Positions 27,157-36,332 of a stretch of 64,000 nucleotides of DNA are shown here, one piece after another (the first letter of the stretch is position 1; every line of letters begins with the position of its first letter). Source of the stretch: Paenibacillus sp. 37. GTDB lineage: Bacteria > Bacillota > Bacilli > Paenibacillales > Paenibacillaceae. The DNA is taken from the NCBI RefSeq assembly GCF_008386395.1, contig NZ_CP043761.1:1674001-1738000 (forward strand), written 5' to 3'. The notes beneath the pieces are model-generated. The model was not told the DNA's origin. It was given only the letters and a program-made list of their open reading frames with translations, and searched no databases. The position numbers and the translations under genes were made by a program.

Positions 27157-27615
27157 TTGATTCAATCTGCGTTCAAACATATTGACGTGGCTGTAACATC
27201 GTTAATTGATATATGTGATCAGCTGTCGGAAGAAGACTTGGCTTTGACTCCAATTGAAGGTAAACGGCCTGTTGGAGAGTTACTAGCTCATCTGTCTGTG
27301 ATCTGCCGAGCGGATGTTTATATTTCCGAAGGTGCCTCGGAGGAAGAGATGGCTCAATTCTATGTAGAGAATCAGGTGCATTCTCTCGGTGAGATCAAGC
27401 AGGCTTTGATTGATAACCAGATGTATCTATACCAACGTTACAGGCAGTTTAACACGGAAGAGTTATTACATGTGACGGATTCGTACTGGGGAGCCTCCTA
27501 TAGTCGGCTGGAGTGGTTACTTGAGATTATGGGGCATGTATATCATCACAGGGGACAATTGTATACGATGCTGACCCTGACGGGTAAAGAACCTGAATCA
27601 GTTCTTTTTAAATAG
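27157..27615 (+). CDS. DinB-family protein
   Basis: About 152 residues, four-helix DinB superfamily; start taken as TTG 27157, which lies 8 bases after AGGAAG, rather than the GTG at 27148 that touches it. Candidate metal ligands are the His in ELLAHLSVICRAD and the His pair in GHVYHHRGQLYTML, matching the family pattern. Not in an obvious operon. Function unknown. Confidence 0.87.
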   Translation: MIQSAFKHIDVAVTSLIDICDQLSEEDLALTPIEGKRPVGELLAHLSVICRADVYISEGASEEEMAQFYVENQVHSLGEIKQALIDNQMYLYQRYRQFNTEELLHVTDSYWGASYSRLEWLLEIMGHVYHHRGQLYTMLTLTGKEPESVLFK

Positions 27616-27890
27616 AAAGGTATTATTCTCTACGAGACATAAGGTAATGATAGAAACGGATAGAATACATATAAACATGTTACGGGGAACATTAGGGGTT
27701 AACATGGGGATAGACCAACGAAATTACACGTAAATGTAGTTAGTCAGGAAACAGGAAGTCGTGCATAGTTAGGTAAGCACAAGGTAGTAGGGAAAACGGG
27801 AATAACACGTTCCGTTCGTCCTCTAAAATACACAGAATCCAGATTTTAATGTATAATATGTTGTCTTATCTAGTGTAAAAGGAGGATGAA

Positions 27891-28442
27891 ATGGAAGGTC
27901 AATACAGTAACTCGGATGCAGATACGGATATAAACGCACTGCAACCCAAAACTGGTGTCAGACCGGAACGGCCTGGTATCTCCGGATTAGGTGGATGGCT
28001 TATTTTAATCCAGATCAGTCTTTGGCTTGCCCTGGTGTTTCTCATCTCGGATGTATCGCAGGTGAATGTCATCATGGACCCTGCCAGATGGGAAGTCGGT
28101 CGTGGTGTCGATCCTCAGATCTACACGGAGATGGTTCGTCCACTTCTGTGGTTTGGCTTCATAAGCAGTATCATTCTATTGATGATCGTTATTGTGAATC
28201 TCATTCTTTTATATAAACGGAAGAGACAGTTTCCACGTATGATGATGGTGATGTACGGGATGAATGTGATCATAAGCATCGTGACCTGGATTCTGATTGC
28301 GCGAAATGAAATCCCAAGAGAACAGCATGTGCTTGATGCAACTTCGGCTTTTCATCTGATCGTACGATCCATTCTGGTGTGTAGTATCTTCATTCCGTAT
28401 TTCCTGAGGTCGGTACGTGTGAAGAATACGTTTGTGAAGTAA
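27891..28442 (+). CDS. DUF2569-family membrane protein
   Basis: Inner-membrane protein of 183 residues. A hydrophilic N terminus of about 28 residues is followed by GLGGWLILIQISLWLALVF, the family's characteristic opening, and three further hydrophobic segments near 82-104, 115-133 and 150-172. ATG has AAAGGAGGATGAA upstream. No function is assigned to the family. Confidence 0.8.
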   Translation: MEGQYSNSDADTDINALQPKTGVRPERPGISGLGGWLILIQISLWLALVFLISDVSQVNVIMDPARWEVGRGVDPQIYTEMVRPLLWFGFISSIILLMIVIVNLILLYKRKRQFPRMMMVMYGMNVIISIVTWILIARNEIPREQHVLDATSAFHLIVRSILVCSIFIPYFLRSVRVKNTFVK

Positions 28443-28465
28443 AAAGGTTGGATTGGAATAGTAAT

Positions 28466-28520
28466 ACGTAAGGCCCGCTGGAATACAAGAGCTCATCCTG
28501 TATGCCAACGGGCCTTACGT
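28466..28520. terminator. 12-bp hairpin between convergent genes
   Basis: ACGTAAGGCCCG (28466-28477) pairs perfectly with CGGGCCTTACGT (28509-28520), with a further inner ATACA/TGTAT stem. No long T-run. Confidence 0.7.
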
Positions 28521-28544
28521 GTGTTGAATTTATGAAAAGAATAA

Positions 28545-29012
28545 TCATTTCGATGATGATTTTGTCCGCAGTGAGGCGGGAATTCGGCGTATCATCTGGT
28601 TTAATACCTCGGACAGCACAAGGCCTACGGCAATAGCGCCGGATAACATGAGTGCCTTGGCGGCCATCTCCATAGCGGCACTGTAGTCATTTTGCACAAA
28701 ACTTCGCATCGCATTATACGCCAGTCCACCAGGAACCAGAGGGATGATGCCTGCGACGCTAAAGATGATAACGGGTGCGCGAAACATGCGAGAGAATACC
28801 TGGCTAATGACACCTACGGCTATGGTTGCTGCAAGTGTAGCAGGTACCGCATCCGCTGCATATTCAAGTACGATATAGATGATCCAGCCGATCATGCCGA
28901 CAAATCCACCGTGGAGCAGCATGCGCCGTGGTGCGTTGAAGATGATTCCAAACGCGGCTGAAGCGACAAAACTGGTTAAAGCTTGTTCAATAAAATGGAG
29001 CATATCCTGCAT
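28545..29012 (-). CDS. ThrE-family exporter, C-terminal-type subunit (YjjB-like)
   Basis: Membrane protein of 155 residues with four to five hydrophobic segments and the DUF3815/YjjB motif IPLVPGGLAYNAMRSFV. Together with the neighbouring YjjP-like protein it makes up the two halves of the threonine/serine exporter fold that is fused in ThrE of Corynebacterium. Exported substrate is uncertain (amino acid or dicarboxylate). It lies 9 bases after the partner gene, so the two are an operon. Confidence 0.9.
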   Translation of the reverse strand: MQDMLHFIEQALTSFVASAAFGIIFNAPRRMLLHGGFVGMIGWIIYIVLEYAADAVPATLAATIAVGVISQVFSRMFRAPVIIFSVAGIIPLVPGGLAYNAMRSFVQNDYSAAMEMAAKALMLSGAIAVGLVLSEVLNQMIRRIPASLRTKSSSK

Positions 29013-29021
29013 TCCTCCGTC

Positions 29022-29783
29022 TTACATAAAAAGTGAAAATACAACTGCAATGCCGGTACCTATGGCAAAAGCAGTGAGAAATGCCTCGGCTCCCTTGGAT
29101 AATCCGGATACGAGGTGCCCAGCCATCAAGTCGCGTACAGCATTGGTAATCAGTAGCCCCGGAACCAGCGGCATAACCGAACCAATGATGATTTTGTCCC
29201 GTTCATGACCTACTCCCATGTAGATGAGGAAAAAAGCGAGCATGCCAATGACAAAGGATGCCGTAAGCTCGGCAAAGAATTTGACCCGCACCAACCGGTG
29301 AAAGGCAATAACGGCTGCATAACCTATACCCCCGCAGATTAGCGCCGGAAGAAAGTCGCTCCAGCCCCCGCCAAACATAATGGTAAAACAACCACTGGAT
29401 AACGCTGCGGCCGTAAGCTGCACAGCCGTTGAATAGGAGGAGGGCTTACCTTCGATCTGCACCAACAGTTCATGGGCTTCCTGCGCGGATAGCTCACCTT
29501 GTCCGATGCGGCGGGAGACCGCATTCACCTCGGATACCTTGTCCAGATCCGTTGTACGCTCGGAGATACGAATCAGCTTGGCGGGTTCGGTTGCATCAAC
29601 AGAGAAGAAGATGCCTGTAGGCACAACGTAACTGTGTGAATGGGGTAAACCGAGCGCAGCGGCCATACGTTTCATCGTATCTTCCACACGGTAGGTTTCA
29701 CCACCGCTTTGCAGCATGATTTTGCCTGCGAGTAGACAGATGGCAATCACGCGGGATTGTTCAGTAGGGTTGCTGCCAATCAT
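29022..29783 (-). CDS. ThrE-family exporter, N-terminal-type subunit (YjjP-like)
   Basis: About 253 residues from ATG 29783. A soluble N-terminal domain (LLAGKIMLQSGGETYRVEDTMKRM, YVVPTGIFFSV) is followed by about five transmembrane segments and IMPLVPGLLITNAVRDLM, the DUF1212/YjjP signature. The open frame reaches 30023 but crosses the terminator of the upstream gene (29937-29985), so the true start is inside. TTG 29834 with GGAG ten bases upstream is an alternative that would give 270 residues. Confidence 0.87.
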   Translation of the reverse strand: MIGSNPTEQSRVIAICLLAGKIMLQSGGETYRVEDTMKRMAAALGLPHSHSYVVPTGIFFSVDATEPAKLIRISERTTDLDKVSEVNAVSRRIGQGELSAQEAHELLVQIEGKPSSYSTAVQLTAAALSSGCFTIMFGGGWSDFLPALICGGIGYAAVIAFHRLVRVKFFAELTASFVIGMLAFFLIYMGVGHERDKIIIGSVMPLVPGLLITNAVRDLMAGHLVSGLSKGAEAFLTAFAIGTGIAVVFSLFM

Positions 29784-29936
29784 ACCCGTCTCGACTTGTG
29801 ATACGGGTGATGAATCATGACGTATGTATTCCAACCGGATCAAGCTCCGTTTCATAAGTGATATGGGGTGGTGCGACACCATTGTATCATATTTCACACG
29901 CTCGCAAAGAATCATACCGCACCATCGCCAAGACCA

Positions 29937-29985
29937 TAAAAAAGCTTCGTTCCCAAGATTTGAAGATCTCAGGAGCGAAGCTTCG
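29937..29985 (-). terminator. intrinsic terminator (minus strand)
   Basis: On the minus strand AAGCTTCGCTCC pairs with GGAACGAAGCTT, followed by a T6 run. It ends the 30029-30334 transcript and marks the latest point at which the exporter operon transcript can start. Confidence 0.9.
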
Positions 29986-30028
29986 TGGAACAGGTTCGGA
30001 TATAAAAGGATCAACAGGAACAATACCC

Positions 30029-30334
30029 CTACATCAACAGGGTGATAACCAACAATTCATACAGCACAAGCGGCAAAATCGTGGGTCCAAACAAGGCGCG
30101 CGGTTCAGGGTATCCATGCATCGGGGTAACCTGGAGATACAAAATCCCCCGGTCTGCACTGATGATGACACCTTCCCACACTTGCCCATCGATATTCTGG
30201 ACTTGTACCTTCTTGCCTACATGCTGCCGGGCTGTATGATGAAGCATATTCCGCACACTTTGCACGGATTGAAGCATCGGTTGATTGGCTTGATACACGA
30301 CACGTGTGGATGGCGTGGATGTGGATTCAGACAT
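30029..30334 (-). CDS. hypothetical protein with Sm-like core, 101 residues
   Basis: Small protein. The ATG at 30334 lies 9 bases after GAGGAAGGG; an upstream TTG is too close. The middle section GKKVQVQNIDGQVWEGVIIS reads like a small beta-barrel of the Sm/KOW kind, and the C terminus is hydrophobic (TILPLVLYELLVITLL). I do not recognise a named family. It could be a spore or envelope-associated protein; that is a guess. It has its own terminator. Confidence 0.7.
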   Translation of the reverse strand: MSESTSTPSTRVVYQANQPMLQSVQSVRNMLHHTARQHVGKKVQVQNIDGQVWEGVIISADRGILYLQVTPMHGYPEPRALFGPTILPLVLYELLVITLLM

Positions 30335-30398
30335 GATGCACAACCCTTCCTCAAAATAAGTTCTTACTTCAAGGTATGCATCTGCCTATAAAAGGTGA

Positions 30399-31442
30399 TT
30401 ACACAAACGCCGTCTCAAGGCTCCCACATCCATTTTCATAAGCGACTTTGCCCAATGCTCCATTCACAAAGGTGAGCTGGGGCGGAACATGGCCGAGATC
30501 CACATCGTACAGTACAGGGACATCCAGATCCCCAAGTGCAGAGGATAGGGCATCAGTAAAATTGAAATCGGCTGTATCGGAATAACCCGCAGGTCGGCCA
30601 AACATGAAACCTTTCACACCTGCAAACCAGCCAGCCTGTTTCATCTGCCACAGATGACGGTAGATATCCCCCGCATTCATCTCACAGCTTTCCAGATACC
30701 AGATCGTTCCTTCGTCTGCACAGTACTGATCCAGATACGATTGGACGGGTGCATACGGCGTACCAATCAGACTAGTGATCGTATCCATACAGCCACCGAT
30801 CAGCCGACCGGAGAACACCACATCTGTGTCTGCATCTTCCGAGTGGTCGAGCTGTTTCCAGCGCGAAGGTGTATCCAGGTTAAATCCAGGAGATTCCGGT
30901 TTCCATGCCGATTGATAATGTGTGGAAGACGATTGTGTGATCTGTCCGCCGTATTTGGTCTGTAACACATCAATCCAGCGCGCAGTCACGGGATCGAGGG
31001 CGTTTGATCTTAGATCAACATAATTGGTGCCATGTGCTGATGCTGTTCCGGTGATCAGGGTGTATGCGAACAGGAACGTGCTGATATCCGAATATCCCAT
31101 GACCCATTTGGGCGGCAATGTTCTCAAAGCTTCCCAATCCAGCAGTGGCAGGATATCCATGAGAAACTCCCCGCCCCATGGAGGGATAATGGCTTGAATA
31201 GTTGGATTGCGGAAAAATTCATTCATCTCTTCGGCGCGTTCTTCTTTGGAGGCACTCACACATTTGGTATTGTGGCGGAGCGACGGGCTTTCCATCACGC
31301 CAAAACCAAGGCGCACCATGTTGCGTTTGCTCTCCTCAAGGTAATGGTGCAGGGATTCGCCTACACCGCTGGAGGGTGCTGCTACACCGATCATGTCCCC
31401 TTGCGCGAGTGGTTGCGGATAACGGATGGAACGATTATTCAT
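30399..31442 (-). CDS. S66-family LD-carboxypeptidase / MccF-like peptidase
   Basis: Cytoplasmic serine peptidase of 347 residues. The start at 31442 follows AAAGGGTG. S66 features are visible: IGVAAPSSGV near the N terminus, nucleophile Ser in MGYSDIS, Glu in WYLESCEMN and His in VDLGHVPPQL, completing the Ser-Glu-His triad. Family members cleave the L,D bond of murein tetrapeptide (LdcA) or detoxify microcin C-like nucleotide peptides (MccF). Sequence style favours the MccF-like branch, with moderate certainty. Confidence 0.9.
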   Translation of the reverse strand: MNNRSIRYPQPLAQGDMIGVAAPSSGVGESLHHYLEESKRNMVRLGFGVMESPSLRHNTKCVSASKEERAEEMNEFFRNPTIQAIIPPWGGEFLMDILPLLDWEALRTLPPKWVMGYSDISTFLFAYTLITGTASAHGTNYVDLRSNALDPVTARWIDVLQTKYGGQITQSSSTHYQSAWKPESPGFNLDTPSRWKQLDHSEDADTDVVFSGRLIGGCMDTITSLIGTPYAPVQSYLDQYCADEGTIWYLESCEMNAGDIYRHLWQMKQAGWFAGVKGFMFGRPAGYSDTADFNFTDALSSALGDLDVPVLYDVDLGHVPPQLTFVNGALGKVAYENGCGSLETAFV

Positions 31443-31553
31443 TGCGGAAACACCCTTTCCTGTAAACATATCAATTTAATGTAGTTGTTTAATATTTTCA
31501 TTATAGTGCATGAATACGTCGTGTGGCTTGCAATTATGGCTGTTACATTTTCT

Positions 31554-32870
31554 TTAGGGAGTCACAGGAATTTCAATAGAGAACGGTGCACGAATTTGAT
31601 CAGGGTAAGAGAATATTTCCATTGTCAGATCTCCTTTGGCTGCGGCTCCATTTTTAATGACAACTCTTGCTTCAAAGACGGAAGGGCTCCAGCTTACTTC
31701 ATTAATGTCGAAGGGGTTTCCTTTACTGTCCTCAATATTGGTAAATGATAGCCCTGATGTAGCATTTTGAGCATCTGCAATTGAAAACTCGAGGATCAGA
31801 TTTTTGCCCTGGACCGTGCTTTGCAGCAATTTCAAACTCGATGGGCCGCCTTGTATTTCACCTGAAGAGGGATCGATACTGATAACCAGTTCCTCCTTAT
31901 CCACTGCTGAAAGGCCAGATCCTTGCAAAGTCAGTTTTTTCGGAGTGGAAAAGTACATGCTTTCGAAAAAGACGGAATTTCCAGAGCCTCCGATGGAAGA
32001 TGAATCGGTTCTCCATGCTCGGCCTTGCTCATCTACCAAGTGCAGATCACGAATGCCAAAGATTTTTTTGGTGTTGTTCCGATCATATTCGATATCAAGT
32101 ACAAGACGAGTGGGATACAGAACGGCCTGTTTCACATGAATATGCTGCCCGTCCACGGTCATAGTTTGGTTTACGGGGATGATTTTTTTCATGTCTTTCG
32201 TTAAGCTGTGATCCACTGGGAAGGTGATTTTCCACTTATTATTCGTTTTCTTACCTCGTTCTTTAAATATAATGGTTAGCTCTTGTGGCGGTAAAGATTC
32301 GGTGAATGAGACATCGATTTTATCCTCATAAACACCACTTTCTGAAGCCGGTTTAGGTGAAAAATAACTAAACGCAACAGGCAGATTTTTACCGTTCTCA
32401 TCAAGCAAATCGATATCATAGTTGAATTTCTCGGGATCTTTCATGCCTTTCATCGTGTAAAAAATAACCATGCGTGACTCGTCTGTGATAATACCTTCAA
32501 CGGTCACGGAAGCACCATCATGTTCGTCGGTGACGCCGACCTTCTGCAAGAGGGACTGATCAATCGCCATCATTAATCCTTTGTCCTGGCGAATCATGCT
32601 AACAATGCCTTCCATGCCAGGCAATTGCTCCACGAAGGACGCAAAAGCGGGAGAGACACGGATACATCCCGTAAACAGCAGGATGAGGGCAGCTGCCGAG
32701 ATGGAACTCATATACCAGCGCAACCGGGACTTTCGCTTACGAGCAGCCTGGCGGATTCCGGACTGCACAGCCTGATAGGCGGCATCGGGCACAGGTATGG
32801 TTTCGTACTCCGTCTTGCGAGCATTCAGACGTTCTTCCAATGCGTCAAATGATTGTTGTTCATCCGTCAT
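31554..32870 (-). CDS. DUF4179-type anti-sigma factor
   Basis: Membrane protein of 438 residues cotranscribed with the sigma gene. The N-terminal cytoplasmic part (about 1-50, with RQAARKRKSRLRW before the membrane) is where ECF sigma binding is expected. One transmembrane segment lies at about 52-72. The extracellular part comprises a DUF4179-like domain followed by DUF5643-like beta-rich repeats. The ATG overlaps the sigma gene's stop by 4 bases and has AAAGGAGATG. Signal unknown; cell-envelope stress is plausible. Confidence 0.88.
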   Translation of the reverse strand: MTDEQQSFDALEERLNARKTEYETIPVPDAAYQAVQSGIRQAARKRKSRLRWYMSSISAAALILLFTGCIRVSPAFASFVEQLPGMEGIVSMIRQDKGLMMAIDQSLLQKVGVTDEHDGASVTVEGIITDESRMVIFYTMKGMKDPEKFNYDIDLLDENGKNLPVAFSYFSPKPASESGVYEDKIDVSFTESLPPQELTIIFKERGKKTNNKWKITFPVDHSLTKDMKKIIPVNQTMTVDGQHIHVKQAVLYPTRLVLDIEYDRNNTKKIFGIRDLHLVDEQGRAWRTDSSSIGGSGNSVFFESMYFSTPKKLTLQGSGLSAVDKEELVISIDPSSGEIQGGPSSLKLLQSTVQGKNLILEFSIADAQNATSGLSFTNIEDSKGNPFDINEVSWSPSVFEARVVIKNGAAAKGDLTMEIFSYPDQIRAPFSIEIPVTP

Positions 32871-33382
32871 GAGGATGCATCTCCTTTCGTTTCAAGTTGA
32901 TTCCGGAGTTGTCCGAGTGCCCGATGTAATCGGGATTTTACGGTTCCGATCGGGATGTCGAGAATATCGGCAACTTCAGTTAAAGAGAAACCTTCGAAAT
33001 AACTCAGAATAATAATCTGTTTGCAATCTCGGTCAAGGGTGGAGACGGCGGCGTCAAGATCGGGGTCCGCAGGACGATCCCAACTGCTGGATTCATGAAT
33101 CTTGGTGACGGGACTGAACCGATTTTTGCGTTTGCGTTCGTCTGCACAGTAGTTGAGCAGAATGCGGATGAGCCAAGTGCCAAAGTAGGAGGGCTCTTTT
33201 AATTTTTTGAGTTTATGGAACGCCCTGAATGTTGATTCCTGAATCGCTTCGAGCGCATCACCTTCGTCATGCAGGTAGGCATAGGCGATACGGTACAGTT
33301 GGCTCTGATGTAATTCCATTAGGGCTGCAAAAGCCTCGGCATCCCCTTTTTGTGCGGCGATGGTGAGCTGAGTAGGGGTCAC
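32867..33382 (-). CDS. ECF RNA polymerase sigma factor
   Basis: 171 residues. Sigma region 2 covers about residues 10-75 (LYRIAYAYLHDEGDALEAIQES, FGTWLIRILLNYC). Region 4 covers about 105-160, with the helix-turn-helix EVADILDIPIGTVKSRLHRAL. The start GTG follows AGGAGG by 6 bases. It is co-translated with the DUF4179 anti-sigma factor, which identifies it as a membrane-signalling ECF sigma factor. Confidence 0.95.
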   Translation of the reverse strand: MTPTQLTIAAQKGDAEAFAALMELHQSQLYRIAYAYLHDEGDALEAIQESTFRAFHKLKKLKEPSYFGTWLIRILLNYCADERKRKNRFSPVTKIHESSSWDRPADPDLDAAVSTLDRDCKQIIILSYFEGFSLTEVADILDIPIGTVKSRLHRALGQLRNQLETKGDASS

Positions 33383-33412
33383 ATGGCTCCTCCTTTCATG
33401 GATATGTTGAGT

Positions 33413-33441
33413 ATTAGACCGTGTAAGGCGTCAAAAGGTTC
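33413..33441 (-). promoter_or_regulatory. candidate ECF auto-promoter of the sigma operon
   Basis: Minus strand GAACCTTTT (33433-33441) and GGTCTAAT (33413-33420) are separated by 12 bases, resembling the AACC / GTCTA elements recognised by ECF sigma factors of this type. ECF operons are commonly self-activated. Pattern-based only. Confidence 0.5.
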
Positions 33442-33524
33442 TTGTTTTCTGAAAAAATATGATGTATTGCGATTTCTATAGAAGTTGAACTACGTATGTA
33501 TCCGAGAACGTAGAGGACAACACA

Positions 33525-33575
33525 AATAACCGTCAGACCTTCTCTTTGTACTCCAAAAAGAGTTCTGGCGGTTGT
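33525..33575 (-). terminator. terminator of the ankyrin gene
   Basis: Minus strand AACCGCCAGAAC pairs with GGTCTGACGGTT around a CTCTTTTTGG loop region, followed by ATTTGTGTT. Confidence 0.7.
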
Positions 33576-33609
33576 TCGTGGTAATGCTCACGTTATCTAA
33601 TCATTGTTG

Positions 33610-34131
33610 CTACTGCGCTGCAACGGCTGCTTGCAAGCATGAAGCTGTAGACGTGTTACCACGTTCAAGTGAAATATCCAGTGCGGTCTGGCCAGCTGAG
33701 TTCAGCGCGTTTGGATCAGCTCCATGCTGAAGTAACATCTCGATAAGTTCGATCTGATCCGTATGGAATGCTGCCGAGTGCAACGCATATTGTCCATCGC
33801 TGTCCAGAATACTCGTGGATGCCCCATGTTCGAGTAAAAGTTGGATAACTTCTGGCGAACGTTCTCCCGCAAGCGCGGCATGTAGTGCAGTATTGGACGG
33901 AATAAAGGAAATCTTGGAATGAGAAAGGGCGTTAGCATCCGCTCCATGCTCCAGAAGAAGACGAACTGCTCCTGCTTGTCCATAATGAGATGCATATCCC
34001 AGCGGAGTTAACCCATCCTGATTTTCAGTATTGGTGAGTTCCGGGTGAGAAGCGAGCAATAATTGCAGGTTGGCCACATCTCCAGCCTGTGCAGCCTGAA
34101 ATAGTTGATTAATCTGTTCTGCATGATTCAT
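33610..34131 (-). CDS. ankyrin-repeat protein
   Basis: 173 residues made of about four ankyrin repeats. Repeat signatures are DGLTPLGYASHYGQAGAVRLLLEHGAD, SNTALHAALAGE, DGQYALHSAAFH and AGQTALDISLERG (fragments). No signal peptide, so it acts in the cytoplasm, probably in protein-protein contact. ATG has GGAGG 9 bases upstream. It follows the AraC gene by about 69 bases on the same strand and may share its transcript. Confidence 0.93.
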   Translation of the reverse strand: MNHAEQINQLFQAAQAGDVANLQLLLASHPELTNTENQDGLTPLGYASHYGQAGAVRLLLEHGADANALSHSKISFIPSNTALHAALAGERSPEVIQLLLEHGASTSILDSDGQYALHSAAFHTDQIELIEMLLQHGADPNALNSAGQTALDISLERGNTSTASCLQAAVAAQ

Positions 34132-34200
34132 AAAGGAATACCTCCATCTGATGAGATAATGTAATTATAGATGTTCCTCTTCAGAGGTTCTTCTTCATAA

Positions 34201-35064
34201 TCACCTTTTTGCCCGCAGCTGGGAAGGAGAGCTATGGAAGCGTCTAGTGAATAATGAACTGAACGAACCGAGGCTTTCGAAGCCCACATCATAACAGATA
34301 TTGGTGACAGACCTGTCCGATTCTAGCAAAAGCCGCTTCGCAGCCAATAGTCTGCATTCAGTCAGATAACGATGGGGTGAAGTACCAAACAACTTTTTAT
34401 AATTGCGTAGAAAATGATTCACGGATAGTTGTGCAGCCGATGCTGTCTGTTCTAGCGTTAACGGCTGATCATAGTAGGCGGAGATATACTCATGCCCGAT
34501 ATACACTCTTCGATACAACTCTTCTCGGGTTGAACGTCTGATCATATCCAGTTCGTTGATCTCTTGCTGAACGTTACGGTGTAGATCCAGCATGTGAACA
34601 GCAAGCTGATGAAGCTGCTCCGCTATTGCCCAGGAATCCAGCATGTCTTGACTGTAGAAATTATGCAACTGATTCAGGGCTGCGCCAAGCCGATTATTCA
34701 TCGCGTATGTACGTTCTACCCACTCCATCTTGCTTGAGGGTAAATAACGATACGGCTCATCAAGTAGCCGAAGATCACTGGTAATCAGATTCCGACCGAT
34801 CTCTTCCACATAACCGGGAGGGAAGAAGATACAGAAGGATTCAACTGGCGTAGATGAATCAATGTGAAGACCATATTCCTGGCCCTCATTCAGAAGCAGA
34901 TAGTTCTCATTAGTGACTGCGAAGTGACCGCGTCCCGCTTCATAGAGCGTTTTTCCGTTACGGAATGTTTTCAGTGATAGCGAGCCGCTGCCTTTCCAAT
35001 CGAATTGGGAACTCGATTCATGCAGAATGAAGGGTACAGGTCGAGGAAGAGGAATCTCCAACAC
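34201..35064 (-). CDS. AraC-family transcriptional regulator
   Basis: About 287 residues. An N-terminal cupin-type ligand-binding region (about 1-170) precedes a C-terminal double helix-turn-helix (LEQTASAAQLSVNHFLRNYKK; ICYDVGFESLGSFSSLFTRR). The longest frame starts at TTG 35070, only 3 bases from GGAGG; GTG 35064 sits at 9 bases and is preferred. It is 18 bases downstream of the GNAT-Nudix gene and probably in its operon. Effector unknown. Confidence 0.9.
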   Translation of the reverse strand: MLEIPLPRPVPFILHESSSQFDWKGSGSLSLKTFRNGKTLYEAGRGHFAVTNENYLLLNEGQEYGLHIDSSTPVESFCIFFPPGYVEEIGRNLITSDLRLLDEPYRYLPSSKMEWVERTYAMNNRLGAALNQLHNFYSQDMLDSWAIAEQLHQLAVHMLDLHRNVQQEINELDMIRRSTREELYRRVYIGHEYISAYYDQPLTLEQTASAAQLSVNHFLRNYKKLFGTSPHRYLTECRLLAAKRLLLESDRSVTNICYDVGFESLGSFSSLFTRRFHSSPSQLRAKR

Positions 35065-35082
35065 TTGCAAGCACCTCCAAGA

Positions 35083-36183
35083 TTAATTCTGGTTGTATAA
35101 CTTCTTCACAGCTTCCAGCCCAGGCACGGCAAAGCAGGCGAGTGGAGAAGGCAGATCATTCAATGGGAACCAGCCGATCTCACCAATGGCTCCGCCTTCT
35201 TCCAGATTACGAGCATGGCCGCCAATCACCTTGGTGGAATAGAGCACGGATATCCAATGTTCCTTCTGTTGTGGCTGGATCGTCTCCGCTGTGCAAAGCA
35301 GACTGTCAATGGCAATATCCAGATTCACTTCTTCCTTGATTTCACGGATAACGGCGGTTTCCAGTGTTTCGTAGGGATCGACTTTCCCGCCGGGAATACT
35401 CCAGGTGTGCTGCTCGGGCTGACGATTCCGCCAGGCAAGAAGCACTTCGCCCCGTTCATTGAGGATGACCGCACCTACGCCGATGCGAGGTGAAATTTCA
35501 GATTCACCTTTTGGATCTGAACTTAATTCCGACAGGGACAGCGCAGCTTGTTCGTTCCCATTACGCTGTGAGAAACCACCCGCTACCCTTTCCCCAGATT
35601 CAGGAGTACGAGTAGATTGGAATGACAATGGAAGCCCAGACTGCGCCGACCATTCCTCGGCAAGGATACTCATCGAGATCAGGTCGTAATGCATGCCATC
35701 CCGCAAAACTGCTGAACGCTGGCGCCCCTCTTCCCGGAATCCAGCTTTTAGGTACGCACGTCTAGCCGCTTCATTGTATTCGATGACTTCCAGCGCAATC
35801 CGGTTCAGGTTCAATTCGTGGAAGCCATACCGAAGAATCAGAGCCAGAGCGTCGCTTCCGTATCCTTTACCCCGATCATTTTCTTCACCGATGCCAATGG
35901 CGAGACGAGCAGACCGATTGTTCCATTCAATCCGGTAGAGGGCTGTGAATCCAATAAATCGGTTACCCTCCAGTGTACGTAATGCAAATTCAAATCCGTT
36001 GTCTCGGCGGACAGAGGAGGACCCTATCTCATCCGGCGTTAACGGGATCGCGATATCGGTATCCATGTTGCGTAAATATTCATAATCGTCTGTGAAGCGG
36101 GAGAGACGCATGCAATCTTCCGGGCATGGGGCCGCTAATCTGACTTTGGAGCCTTGAAAACCATTTAAATGACGTGGAGTCAT
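35083..36183 (-). CDS. GNAT acetyltransferase - Nudix hydrolase fusion
   Basis: 366-residue two-domain protein. Residues about 8-175 form a RimJ/RimL-type GNAT domain (acetyl-CoA loop ENDRGKGYGSDAL; NEAARRAYLKAGFREEG). A polar linker of about 45 residues follows. Residues about 235-360 form a Nudix domain whose box GGKVDPYETLETAVIREIKE-E fits GX5EX7REUXEE, with Asn replacing the final conserved Gly. The GNAT part may acetylate a protein or amino group; the Nudix part hydrolyses a nucleoside diphosphate derivative. Either could be inactive; no substrate can be named. Confidence 0.9.
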   Translation of the reverse strand: MTPRHLNGFQGSKVRLAAPCPEDCMRLSRFTDDYEYLRNMDTDIAIPLTPDEIGSSSVRRDNGFEFALRTLEGNRFIGFTALYRIEWNNRSARLAIGIGEENDRGKGYGSDALALILRYGFHELNLNRIALEVIEYNEAARRAYLKAGFREEGRQRSAVLRDGMHYDLISMSILAEEWSAQSGLPLSFQSTRTPESGERVAGGFSQRNGNEQAALSLSELSSDPKGESEISPRIGVGAVILNERGEVLLAWRNRQPEQHTWSIPGGKVDPYETLETAVIREIKEEVNLDIAIDSLLCTAETIQPQQKEHWISVLYSTKVIGGHARNLEEGGAIGEIGWFPLNDLPSPLACFAVPGLEAVKKLYNQN

Positions 36184-36294
36184 GTTGCACCTCTTTTGTT
36201 CGATATGAAATCAATCGTTTCTCCCCATTATACTACGAACAGGAGAGGATACCGAAAAATGGCACCAAACGAGCTACATTCAGGTGAAAAACAA

Positions 36295-36322
36295 CAAAAA
36301 AAAGCAGCCGTTTCGGGCTGCT
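36295..36322 (-). terminator. intrinsic terminator of the FlgB-like gene
   Basis: Minus strand AGCAGCC-CGAAAC-GGCTGCT followed by a T-run. Confidence 0.95.
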
Positions 36323-36332
36323 TGTACATTCA

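Noticed and set aside
29784..30023. Extended N terminus for the YjjP-like protein up to 30023
   Set aside because: The extension runs through the upstream gene's intrinsic terminator and has no ribosome site or family similarity.
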